From positions 11,814,720-11,878,719 of the forward strand of contig NW_004624734.1 in NCBI RefSeq assembly GCF_000247695.1: a DNA stretch of 64,000 nucleotides. Direction: 5' to 3'. Below the pieces are notes generated by a model. It made no database searches. It was not told the DNA's origin and was given only the letters and a program-made list of their open reading frames with translations. The translations under genes were made by a program, and so were the position numbers. Positions 47,528 through 57,995 of this stretch are shown one piece after another (position 1 is the first letter of the stretch; each line of letters starts with the position of its first letter). The DNA comes from Heterocephalus glaber (taxonomy: Eukaryota; Chordata; Mammalia; Rodentia; Bathyergidae).

Positions 47528-49499
47528 TCGAATTTCCTAAGTGAAGAGGCTATGGGAACTCTTTTTCTTGCAGGTCATTTTTCTTTCTTTTTATAAAATA
47601 AAACCATTGATGGTCAGGATAGAGATTTATAAACCAGAATGGTGCTTCTTGAACTTAAGTGCACAGGGATTAACTGGGAATCTAGCTGTATGCAGATTAT
47701 TTTTCAATGGGTCTAGAGTGAATAGAGAACATGAAAATTCTATTTCTCATACACTCCCAGGAGATACTGAAGCTGTCTGTCCTGGACTACATGCTAAGTA
47801 GCAAAGTATTCACCTCTCAAGGCCTTTTCTGCCTTTGGATTAATTGGAAAAATCTATATTTTTCCTAAGGAGTCCATGAGTAGCATGTCAATATAGCAAT
47901 TGGTAAGCCAGATGATCTAAGAAATTGTATATTTCCTGTGTAGCAGTTGAATAATTAGATCTTTCATTCAAGTGACATTTATTATTTGCAATGAGTGAGG
48001 CCCTAGGCAGTATTTGATATCTAGTGGGAAGAGTCACCCCATCTGTCTCTACACCTCATCTCTTCCTGCTGTTGTCAAAGGAAGCTCAGGGTGATCTGCA
48101 GCGTCTCAGCTCCAGCACCACACAGCTGTGAGCCCAGCGTCATGGGCTCACCCACTGGGATCAGTCCCCATTAAGCTGAAGCAGGCCGGTCACAGTGTTG
48201 GTCTTCAGGGCCAGTGACTCAGCCCAGGGCCACAGGCTGCTTTTTGTAGAGACACATCACCTTCCAAGATGGGGCTGCTTGGGAAACCCAGTCAGCATAG
48301 GCCGACAGAAAGGGGAGTGACAATGAGTGGAGGTAGCTTTCCTTGAGCCACATTGGAACTGGAAAGAAACTCCTTGTCCCCTCCTGTGGGGCTGGCAGAT
48401 GGGTTTGATAACACGCCTCTCCGGGAGCAGTGCTGGGCTGCACGAGGTCTGGTTCACCCTCCTTTTCAGATTGTCTGTTCCCAGCTGACTCATCTGGCTT
48501 CAGATCTCCATCTCCCTTGTCTCATCACCATACGCTTTTGGTGCATCACTTTTGATTTCTCCTACCATTCTGATCTGTCAGCTGCCAAGCCATCTTCCCC
48601 ATTTAAAATCCCCTTTCAACACTTGCCGCCCAGCCACCTCGACCGTCTATTCTTTGCTTTACCTGGTGAGTTACTTGCTCTCCTTCAGGTGGTTGGCAGC
48701 CAGCCCCATTCCAGCTGTCCAAGCAGGCTCCCTCCTGCAGGAGGTAGGAAAGTATTCAGGGCCCCATGGCCAGCGCCCCACTTGGGAACCTTCCCCGAGG
48801 TTTTCTGCACAACTATTTTGTATCCCTGCTCAGATTCAGTAGATGAAGGAGCAGGACCCTGGCATGCTGAGCCCACAAGCTCACAAACACAAATCAGCAC
48901 AAAATACCAAATGTTCAAGGTTCCCGTGATTTTATTGCTCAATCAGCTACCATGGATGTAGCACTTACAGATCAGCTAATTAGTGAGGCTTTTGTGTATT
49001 AATATGCATGTTTCCTCCCTGATGCACTGAACAAATGCATTTTTATGCTGCCAAATAAGATTGGAGGGAACTAGTACTTTAGCAACACTTTACACTTTCC
49101 TAATTTCTTGTCATTGTGGGCTCTGCAGTAAGATTTGCAGTGTGTATTAAATTTCAGAATTCAGAAACATCCACCTTTTTAGCCTCACCTCCATCCCAAC
49201 CCTAGTGTGGACTCTGGAACTCACAGAGCGTCCAGGAGTAGCCAAAGGAGACTCGGGTGCAGAGGTGACTGTCCAGTGGGCTGGGCAGTTTCCAGGGGAT
49301 CAGAGAGTCCTCCTGGGGATGATCATTAGATGGTCAACCCGGCCCTGGCAAATGCCACTTTGATTCCTTCCCTGCCAGGAACAGTGACAAGTCACAATGC
49401 TGCACACCTGGAAGTCCCACAAGAGGGGCTGGTTCTAAGTCCTTCCTGAGCTCTACCCTAAGTCAGCCATTCTTGTTTTTTCAAGGATTATCTTGGGAT

Positions 49500-49620
49500 T
49501 CTTTAAGAAATTTCAAAAATATAATATAGTAAATAATATAATATACAATAAATAACATATAATATAGTAAAATATTATTTTTATTAGTTTTAATGAAAAA
49601 TAAAACTTATTAACTGGGTC
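49500..49620. repeat. AT-rich low-complexity tract
   Basis: About 120 bases of almost only A and T in ATAATATAGTAAATAATATA-type wording. It is simple sequence. Confidence 0.85.
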
Positions 49621-49964
49621 TTTCAAATAACTAGGATTTGATATGCACCGAACTTTGGTATGAAAGGCAAGTCACAAATGCACATGCACAATGTGATCAT
49701 TCTTTAGAGAAGCTTGTCTGAGATATTTTAGGAGCGATACCCTAGCAGCTCAACTCCTCCAGTTCAGGGCTGCAGTGTGGTCCTGCCGGGACCGTCAGTT
49801 CTTGAAGCACTACGGATTGTTTTTTATACCATTTATATTCCACACAGCGTCTAACCTGAGCTTTACATGTTTTGGGGTTTTAAATACTTGGCAATGGATT
49901 AGAAAATGCTGTATATCTTCATTAGGGTCAGTAGTATAGTCAGATTGGAAATAATTCAGTTTCT

Positions 49965-50130
49965 TGTTCATTGCTTTGGAGTCAGATGGATTTGGATTTA
50001 AATATCTGTTCTGCCAACCACTAGTGATGTGAACTGAGGCAAATTACTTAATTCTCCACCTAATTCGCAGGGTTGTCCTCAAAATCAGTGATTAGATATT
50101 TGAAGTGGCTCGCAGCTGCTGTTATTACTG
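49965..50130 (+). repeat. MIR SINE, sense
   Basis: MIR-like order: GCTTTGGAGTCAGATGGATT, CTGTTCTGCCAACCACTAGT, GATGTGAACTGAGGCAAATT, then a run with GCAGGGTTGTCCTCAAAATC. Confidence 0.7.
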
Positions 50131-50219
50131 TTATTATGTTACTTGTCTTGAAAGTAGAAGCTGCCGGCTTGTAGCATATTATTCCACAGTTCTGAGCACT
50201 TGTGTCTTGTAACCCAGTT

Positions 50220-50485
50220 TCCATTTGGGTGGCTGCGCCCCTCTTCTTTGAGGCTTCCTGCGCTCTCAGTGAGAATTTACTCTTTGGCCTGAATCTTGAA
50301 GGATGAGTAGGTGCGTACACAACAGAAATGAGCGGATGGAGAAGGGGGTCCCAAACCGAGGGAATGGCACATGCAAGGATGGGGTGGGGAGGCACGGCTA
50401 TAGTGGGGGACACGTGTCATGGGCATGAACAAAACCCTCAGTGGCCAAGCAGGTGGGCAGGAGTCAGATCGCAAAAGGCATTTTA
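50220..50485 (+). repeat. L2 remnant, sense
   Basis: The order CTGAATCTTGAAGGATGAGT, then GAGGGAATGGCACATGCAAG, then a CAGATCGCAAAAGGCATTTT segment follows the 3' part of L2. It seems to continue beyond the later L1 insertion at 50502. Confidence 0.5.
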
Positions 50486-50501
50486 GAAAATGCTAGATTT
50501 A

Positions 50502-51200
50502 TTTTTTAATTTTAATTTTTTATTATGTTTGCAGCACATCATAATGACATTCCTTGTGGGAAGTTGACACCTGTACTGAACACATCCTAATTCTTTTTTC
50601 ATCCCTCCCTCCTTCCATCTCTTGGCCCCCTTCCCTTTGTAAAAGATCTAGCTCCCTAATCCCTGTTATCTGTCTTTTATTTTGTTCTTTATTTATATTT
50701 TGGGTTTCTCATATAGAGAAACTGTGATTTTAAGCTCATATGTCTGATTTATTTCACTTAACATTATGGCCTCAAGATGCTTCTATTTTTCTACAGATGA
50801 TTCAAGTTTATCCTTCTTTATAGCAGAGTAGTACTCCATTGTGTATCAGTACCACATTTGCTTTATCCATTCATCTGTTGATGGTATATAGGCCATTTCC
50901 AGATTTGGCTATTTTAAATTGTGCTGCTATAAACATGGGTATGTATGTATACTGTAATATGTTTTTAACTCTTTCGGGAAGATATCTAAAAGGGAAATAG
51001 CTAGGTCAAATGGAATTTCTAGTTTCAGTTCTTGAGGAATCTCCATACTGATCACCATAGTGGTTGTACCAGTTTACAGTCTCACCAACAATGTAGAAGA
51101 GTTCCCCCTATCCCTGCAACCTCACCAGTATTTGTTTTTTGAGTTCTTGATAGCCATTTTCTTTGGAGTAAGATGAAATCTCACTGCTGTTTTAATTTGT
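50502..51200 (-). mobile_element. 5'-truncated L1, antisense, with perfect 16 bp target duplication
   Basis: A 699 bp insert opens (on +) with a T-rich tail, then 3' UTR text (CATCCCTCCCTCCTTCCATC) and late ORF2 text (GAGTAGTACTCCATTGTGT, AACATGGGTATGTATGTATA, AGCTAGGTCAAATGGAATTT). The duplication GAAAATGCTAGATTTA lies at 50486-50501 and 51201-51216. No intact reading frame remains. Confidence 0.93.
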
Positions 51201-51229
51201 GAAAATGCTAGATTTAAATTATCAGCAGT

Positions 51230-51321
51230 CAGGGCCCAGGATTTAGCTCAGTGGTTCCGCTGCCTGCCACGAAAGCGCAAGGACCCAAGTTCGATCCCCG
51301 GTACCAATCAATCAATAAATA
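51230..51321 (+). mobile_element. ID-type SINE, sense, with target duplication
   Basis: The body reads CAGGATTTAGCTCAGTGGTT, CCGCTGCCTGCCACGAAAGC, AAGTTCGATCCCCGGTACC, then a CAATCAATCAATAAAT tail. ATCAGCAGT flanks it (51221-51229, 51322-51330). It sits 13 bases beyond the L1 duplication. Confidence 0.9.
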
Positions 51322-53369
51322 ATCAGCAGTGGAATCTGATATTGTAGCACAGATCATTACTTCAGTGACTCTATGAGCAAAATATTTCTTTTTTAGGAAT
51401 TAGGTAAAGGAACTTCGAGGCAGCGTAGGGTGTCTGACCCAAGCGGTGCTGCACTTGGTGCCATGGTCAGCCCTTCTGCAGCCTGCATCAAGTTGACACT
51501 TAGACACATTGAAATGTATCACATGTGGGTTTGTGCCCAGCTTTTTCATCATTTGGCTTTGCCTCAGGGTTTCCTCGATAGATTGGATCTATAATATCTT
51601 TGGACATCAGCCTCAGCAAATTAATGCTAATCGTTGTTTGTGTACTCAGGTCTCTACGTTAATGTAACTTAACACCCGCCAGAGGTTTCTGAGCACCCTT
51701 GAAACGTGATAAGTGCCCCTGCTTCTGTTTTCAGCATTGTTTCCTGCCTTGCAAACCAGTGAGGTTTGGGTAAAGGAGTGGAGGCAGTGCCACCTCACTG
51801 CTGTGCCGCCGCATGGGTCCGAGTTAGGCTGGGCCCGTGTGTCGATGTCCTGCGCAGTAGCTGGTGGTGTTGGTGTTTCTCCCTGCCTGTGTCTGCTCTC
51901 CGGCTTCTCTGCCCTGCCAGTCTCTTTCCTGGTGCTCCTCTCACCTCACTTCCAAGTGCCTTTTCCATCATTTGTGCTCAGCAGTTCTACTATTGTTCTT
52001 CCTGTCTGGTTCTCTTAAATCCAGCCCACACCTTTTCAACTCCATATCCTGAGTCAAGTGTTTGAAAGCTGTTATTTCATGTTAATTAGAAGTTCTTTTT
52101 CCAGCCAAGAAGCCTTGCAAAGAACTGTTCCCCCAAGCTGAGGCTTAGAGATGCGCTCTGGCATTTTGTACTTTAGGTACAGTGAAAGCAGTCGAGGCTA
52201 ATTGCTGCGAGAGCCACCACACTGCCTGCAGGGCAGGGAAACCTTCCGACCACCTCCGTGCCCTCCTCTGAGCCCGGCCCCGCCCCCAACTCCACCACTA
52301 CAGTGCACAGCCAGTGCAGCCTGTGGGCTCCCTGTGGTCCTCAGACAGATTCTCTGCTGGCCACAACTGCTTGGCAGCCTCCCTCATGCAGGGGACTCTA
52401 TGAACCACCCACTGGCTCTCCATTGGAGGCTGACAAGTGACCTTTTGGTAGCTTCTCCTTCCTTTGTAACACATCTCTTGGTTGATGTGAGTTTGGTGGC
52501 CACCTGGTAGAACATACTCCTGCCACATTCTGGGCTCATTGCAGACTTTAGGAGTCAGCTGCTTCTTTTACAAACCCCTTGAGACACCCTGAGTGTGTGC
52601 CACTCCTATAGGTGGCTCCGATAGGTGGTAGCTTCAAGGGAATTTCCACTTCTTGAGCTGTTATGGGGCAGAAGCCAAACCCTGTCCTCACATGTGGCCT
52701 TGCTCTTTATGTCATCTGCTTGCAGATCTGGGACCACACCCTTCTTATCATGTGACCTGTCATTCCATTGGCCCAGGTTCTGAAAATTTAGGCTCAGGGA
52801 GGCTGCAGCTCTGAGCCCTCTGGGAACCACCAGACCCCTTAGGCTTTCTTTGTCCCATTGGGAGGGAGCAGTTGGTGCTAGCCCATCCCTGAGATTGTTT
52901 AATGATGGGGTAGGCCCACACTTTCCTGTTTCTCACAGAGAGAGGCGTGGCTCCCCTCCAGCACCTGGAGAGGAGGACAGCATATCATGCATAGTTGAAG
53001 ACCTGTGTATCTAATTTAAATTGCTAGAAATGTATTTCTCCATCTCCCATGGTTTATAAAGAAGGCAGTCAATGAGCAGATGCTGACCAAGGGCCTGTTG
53101 AACTCAAAGCATAATCCTAGGCACTGTGGAAGGGAGGCCAGAGAGACAGAGAGGGTCAGGGCCCTTTTACATCCAGAAAACAACTGTCCAAAGGGTACTG
53201 TTACAAAGCCTCAGTGCCCTTTTCTATGGAAGGGTGATAAACACCACCTACTGAGAAGGGCAGTTGCAGAGATGACACTGACATTATGCCACATAGGAGC
53301 CTGGGTGACCTGTAGCTGTTCCCTGTCTTTCTCCTTTTTAAATTATCATTAACAACAAACACCGACTGG

Positions 53370-53682
53370 TGTGCTACCTACTGGGTAGAGGAGGTAAAGA
53401 GTGAAAGTGGTATCGTGGGAGACTGACTTGATGAAGCCGGCTTTCAGTTGCACTGGGGAAGAATTAAGAAGAGCTGACAAGTGAGGACTTGGCACATGCA
53501 GTGACAGACTGAGGGAGAAGCCCTGATGGGAGGAAAGGGTGAAGCAGGATGCGCAGCACAGGATTGGGGGTGCTGAGGATGGCCAGTGAGTGGGTGGCTC
53601 AACGGACTAGAGAAGGAATTCTGGCTTATTGTTTAGGTGGTGAGCAATTATTGCAGTTCCCAGGCTGGGGCTGAAAAATGAT
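53370..53682 (+). repeat. L2-like remnant, sense (left part)
   Basis: TGAAAGTGGTATCGTGGG, GACTTGATGAAGCC and GCAGGATGCGCAGCACAGG style text, then GAATTCTGGCTTATTG, recalls the L2 3' region. It appears to resume after the SINE at 53865-54010 (GGATTATTGGAGATC, AGGAAGATCACCAGG). The identification is loose. Confidence 0.35.
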
Positions 53683-53864
53683 CTTTTGTTGTTTTTGTTT
53701 TGTTTTTAATGGTACTTGGCGATTAAACCCAAGATCTTTCCACTGAACTAGGTATCTGGCCCTTTATTGTTTATTTTTATCTTGAGACAGTGTCTTGCTA
53801 AGTTGCTGAGTTATGCAGAGTGGGCTTGAACTTGGGATCCTCCTGCCTTACCCTCCCAGTGCTG
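53683..53864 (-). mobile_element. B1-ID chimeric SINE, antisense
   Basis: The + strand has a T/G-rich tail, a shortened ID (GGTACTTGGCGATTAAACCC, CACTGAACTAGGTATCTGGCC cut here), then a 7SL-like unit (TTGAGACAGTGTCTTGCTAA, GGGCTTGAACTTGGGATCCT, CCTGCCTTACCCTCCCAG). Confidence 0.78.
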
Positions 53865-54590
53865 GAAAAGGATTATTGGAGATCTTTATAAGATTTCTGA
53901 GAGCTGGGCAGGTCCAAGGACAGGAAGATCACCAGGAAGGAACCTAGATTCATACTGGGACTTCTCTAGATATTGGTGACAAATCCAGGAACCATGAGAG
54001 CTGAGGTTGGCATTACCCAGGCTGATGTCTCCAGAGAAACAGAAGGAGAACAAGGGATAAGGGTCTAGCTTAGTGCTAAGAAGGTGTGGATGGAGGCTGA
54101 AGCCACTGGTGGTAACAAAAACCTTGGCGATTGTGGAGCGCCAAAATCCAGCCTCTAAAAAACAGGATGGGGTGGATCAAGATGGGAGTCCCGAGCCAGA
54201 GGCCCCTTTCTTTATGTGCCTTTAGGTCAGGCTTTTTGAAGCTTCTAAGATGATGTGCATCATGGAAAGTTGTCTGTAGATATTTTATATCAATTGAATC
54301 GTATCTCCTGTGTGATTTTGTAAGTAAGCCAAGATTTCACTTTTAATGAATTTTTGAAGTTTCATACATAACTTGGTTTTGATCTAAAAACCAGCATTAA
54401 TAAAATCCCTGCATCCTGAGTACAATTGGCCACTCTAATGCTTTTAACTTGACCACAGTTAGTCACCCTGGACTGGCACTGGTGAGAGCTATGCAAAGTC
54501 ATATATTGATTTGGGGGTTCTGAGATCCTTGGCTCTATAGCCCCTGCTTTCTCTAGATCACGGGTTTGGATGTCCCCATTCTGAGGACAG

Positions 54591-54602
54591 CCCCCCCCCC
54601 CC
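54591..54602 (+). repeat. C12 homopolymer upstream of exon h
   Basis: Twelve consecutive C residues lie 84 nt before exon h. It is a likely length-variable site and a possible binding site for poly-C proteins. Confidence 0.9.
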
Positions 54603-54686
54603 GGGCCAAGCCCACCTCTCTGTCTGGCTTGAGTAATGGCCCTCTGTCTTGAGCTGTGTGGTTTTCTCCCTTGTCTCTCATTACAG

Positions 54687-54803
54687 ATTACTATTTTCCA
54701 AAGTGAAGATGGAGTCCCTCTGCCGGGGCCCAGATGAGGCACTGCTCACCTGTAAGCACATGTTACAAATATGGAAATCCTGCTACAACCTAACCAATCC
54801 CAG
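54687..54803 (+). CDS. TTC7B: TTC7B exon h (117 bp, phase 2 to 2)
   Basis: The exon completes a split Ile codon and encodes LLFSKVKMESLCRGPDEALL and then TCKHMLQIWKSCYNLTNP (window residues 246-284), plus two bases of a Ser codon. Its acceptor is TCTCATTACAG and its donor AG|GTAAGA. LLFSKVKMESLCRGPDEALLTCKHML is a TPR-like helix pair with the Gly turn and the Ala/Leu pattern, and it packs after the exon g repeat. SCYNLTNP starts the exit from this TPR group into the linker of exon i. The exon is a multiple of three with equal phases, so it could be skipped without a frameshift. Confidence 0.95.
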
Positions 54804-57800
54804 GTAAGAAGCTGGGTTTGCATGGTTTTTGCATGGGGCCCCCTATCAGTGCCATCTCTGATTGGCAATTAGCAGACATTAACTCTGTCATCCCCGTGTG
54901 CCCTCACTTCCCCTCAAGTGGCAGATGTTAGTGATGGAGCTTCATACCATTTTCTCCCAGTAGCTGATGAAGCCCCAAGTCATTGGTTGTTTTTGCTTTT
55001 GCTGCCATGGTGACCCACAATCTCAAGTCACAACTGATCTCTCTCCAGCTTCTCTCTGCCAGCCATGTACTTAACTCCTGTGACAAATCTTACTGTCTTT
55101 CCAGTAATTTATGCATAGACTAGTCAATGATGTATTCCAGATGGGATTATTGCAGTACTGTTTAAAAAGCCTGCACAGACAATAGACCACATCCTACTAA
55201 GGAGAGGAGAAATCACTATTAGCTGATAAAATATAACTGACAAAAAGTTAAAATGGTGACTCATACAAATGTAAATTAAACATGTGCCAAAGATTTTATT
55301 TATCTCATTAACTAATGAGGGAACTAGTGAAATGTTAAGGTCAGTTTAAAGAAGAGTTTGAAAAAATATACACAGAGGCAGAAATGCTAAAATGGATTTG
55401 CAAAAAGAAGCAAAAACAGCATCCTATAAGGCAGTGTAATATATGGATATTGTTTGGGTTGTCTTTTCTAGAGGGTGGAAATCCATTGTATCTCTAGCAG
55501 AGAAAACTCATTTGTTCTATTGTCAGTTTTCTGCAGGTTAACCTCTGGCCCTTCAGAACTGTACAGTGGCCTTGTCAAGGAGTCAGAGTTCTCCCTTTAG
55601 AATCAGCAGATCTGGGAAAGGGCAGGCATTCACCCGCCAGCATGCTGCTGACAGACACCCGGTAACCCATTTGCCCGTTTTCAAGTCTTGGGCACATTTT
55701 CCTGAGTATGTTTGGATTGCTAAGAGTGCCCTGCCTTCAGAAGGAAATACTTTAACGAAGAGGGACCTGATGATTCAAGTGAATTCACACGCCACTCTCA
55801 CACTCAGGGCATTTTGCAGGTTCATGGCAAGGTGTAGATAACCTGTGTTATGCTCTGAAGAGTCAGGAGCCTGGAAAGGTGTCATTCACATGGAAAATGA
55901 GTACTAAGGGTGTGGGCTGGAGCTGATCTGCAGAGCCCCAAAGGGAGGGGAGGCAGAGTATGAGTCAGCAGAAGGGAGGTGGGATTTTATTTTACAAAAG
56001 CTTTTACAGTAAAAAACCCAGATGCTCAAAACAGGGCCCCATGCCCTGGATGGGCTACCCCATGCTCTGACATTGGATAGACCTGTGCCCCGCCCTGGGG
56101 CAGAACAGCTGAGGGAAGGAGCTCAGCCCACACCTAGCAGGTGGCCACACGGTCACTAGGGAGATTCACCTGAGGGTCCCCTTTACAGCCATTGTCTGTA
56201 ATACGTCAGCGCTGCCCCATCATTTTGCTGAAGGGTAATCATGAGTCTGGCCTCTTCCCTTTTGTGGGTTTGATCTAAAATACAGATCATTTTAACCTAA
56301 AAAAAAGATGCTACTGGTCTAAGACTATAACCAAAACTGGAAATTGCTGTGCTTTTCTCCCCAAAAGGCCGGCTCCATAGTGTCAGTCTTTGCCTCCTAA
56401 CCCCACTGACAGCTGAGAGTGCCCCAGCTGGTTGCCTGGTTGCTGGAGCATATCCTTTGCCTGTACCCCCTTTAGAAAGGAGAAAATAAACCCATCAGCT
56501 TTCGTGTTGCCAATTTTCCCTCAGTTCTCCACACCTCTCCCACCTCCCCACATTTCCTCCCACTTAGCAACCAAGAATATTGAATGTGAGGAGAAGAAAA
56601 TAGCAGAATTGGAAAGCTTTTTTAAAAATACTTAACCAAATGCCTGGGCTGCATCCATACTGGCTCTGTTTCCTGAAGGATCTTTCGGGGACTGGGGGAA
56701 AGCAGAAAGGACCCTGGCCTGGCTGTGAGCCTAGGCCCGGGCAGTGGAGGTGGCTCCCTCCTCCCCCAGAACTGCTTCTCCAGCTCCTCCCCAAGAGCTT
56801 CCTGTTTGTTTGGATTTTTTAACTTTATTTTCTCTGGGATATAAATAAATGTTTCTTGGCAGCCCTCACCACTGTGCAGACTGAGCCATGCTCCCAGCCT
56901 GCTTGGATCAGAAGTGACCCGGGGTACAGAGTAAAGCATGAAGAGGTCTGTGTCCTGACACTTCATGGCCTCTACTTGAGGTGACATGGGATTGTTAGCT
57001 TAATCTACCTTCAGATCATACAGGGCTTCAGCAAAGGGTGAAATCATATGAACAAGTGCAGGAGAAGATCCTTTTCTGCAAATAAAATAAACTGGACACC
57101 GAGCAGAAAGATTTTGGCAGGAAACAGTTAGTCTCTACCGAGAATAGGTTCTCTGATGTTCCAACTCCATCCCTTGTTTCTGCTGTGCTCAGGTGTGCTG
57201 GGCCCTGTACTCCACCTGCAGGGCTTCCATCTTCCCCATCCCCCTCTGAGTCCATCCTGAGGCTCTGCAAAGCCCAGGCCCAGAGCAGCAAGAGGAGGCC
57301 AGGGAAGATGTGGGCATCCACAGGGAGTGAGTGACCCAATTGAGAATAGACCTGAGCTTCGTGCTCTAGCAGCTCTTTCCCTCTTTATTTTTGCTTTAAG
57401 GAAATCACAGTATGAGCTAGTCGCTGAACTGTGGCTTAGAAAACTTGCCAGTAGGGTTCCACCTGCAGTTGTAGAATGCAGCTCTCACTGTGAGCAAAAT
57501 GGTGGGTGGCATTCTCTCGAGAGTACATTTGTCAAGGCGTTTGTCATTTCAGAAGCCTGGATTCTCTTTCCCTAGCTCTGCAGTTTTGCTTGCCTTTAGG
57601 ATAGAGATTTGTCTCATGTTTTGTCTCTTCTCCCTTGATCAAGTATAAAGCTTCCTCAGTTTTTGTGTATATTGACGAGGCCATTCAAGACCATATGAAT
57701 CTGACCAGTTTTTCCCTGAAGGACCCAGGGGAGCCCAGCAGGCTTCCTGCACTGAATAGCACAGCATTTCAGCCAGGGGTGGTAATAACCGTGTTTATCG

Positions 57801-57814
57801 AAACTTCTCTGTGC

Positions 57815-57995
57815 CAATATTGTACTAGGCCAATCATGTGTTGTCGTCAATCCTTGCACTAGCTTTGCAAGATAACTACTGTTATTTCCATTTTATAGGA
57901 AATAAACTTAAAGCTAAAGGAAGCTAAATAACTTGCCTGTTTTCCCAATTAAGCAGTAGAGCTGTGGTTCAAACCCGAGTCCATTGACATCAAAG
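57815..57995 (-). repeat. MIR SINE, antisense
   Basis: The + strand gives reversed MIR text: TCAATCCTTGCACTAGCTTT, ACTACTGTTATTTCCATTTT, AATAACTTGCCTGTTTTCCC, GTAGAGCTGTGGTTCAAACC. Confidence 0.8.

Larger units (their letters stand above)
31255..54686 (+). other. TTC7B: 23.4 kb intron between exons g and h
   Basis: This is the most repeat-rich part. In order it holds: an unclassified LTR-like stretch 31480-32030; Tigger MITE 32448-32651; MaLR LTR 34433-34996 with an ID inside; MaLR LTR 35005-35385; MIR 35655-35870; Tigger MITE 36053-36255; antisense L1 36330-38480 and 38490-41040 with nested SINEs; B1 41892-42060; MIR 42660-42855; L1 pieces 43320-43558 and 43775-44745; ID 46772-46844; B1/Alu-like 47398-47527; AT-rich 49500-49620; MIR 49965-50130; L2 near 50220-50485; L1 50502-51200; ID 51230-51321; L2-like 53370-54010 with a B1-ID chimera. 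I see nothing classifiable in 45150-46750, 47550-49480 or 51340-53350. Confidence 0.75.

Noticed and set aside
48353..48961. 202-codon open frame on the + strand
   Set aside because: No recognisable domain, a Pro/Ser/Leu composition typical of chance frames in C-rich intron, and no splice context linking it to TTC7B.
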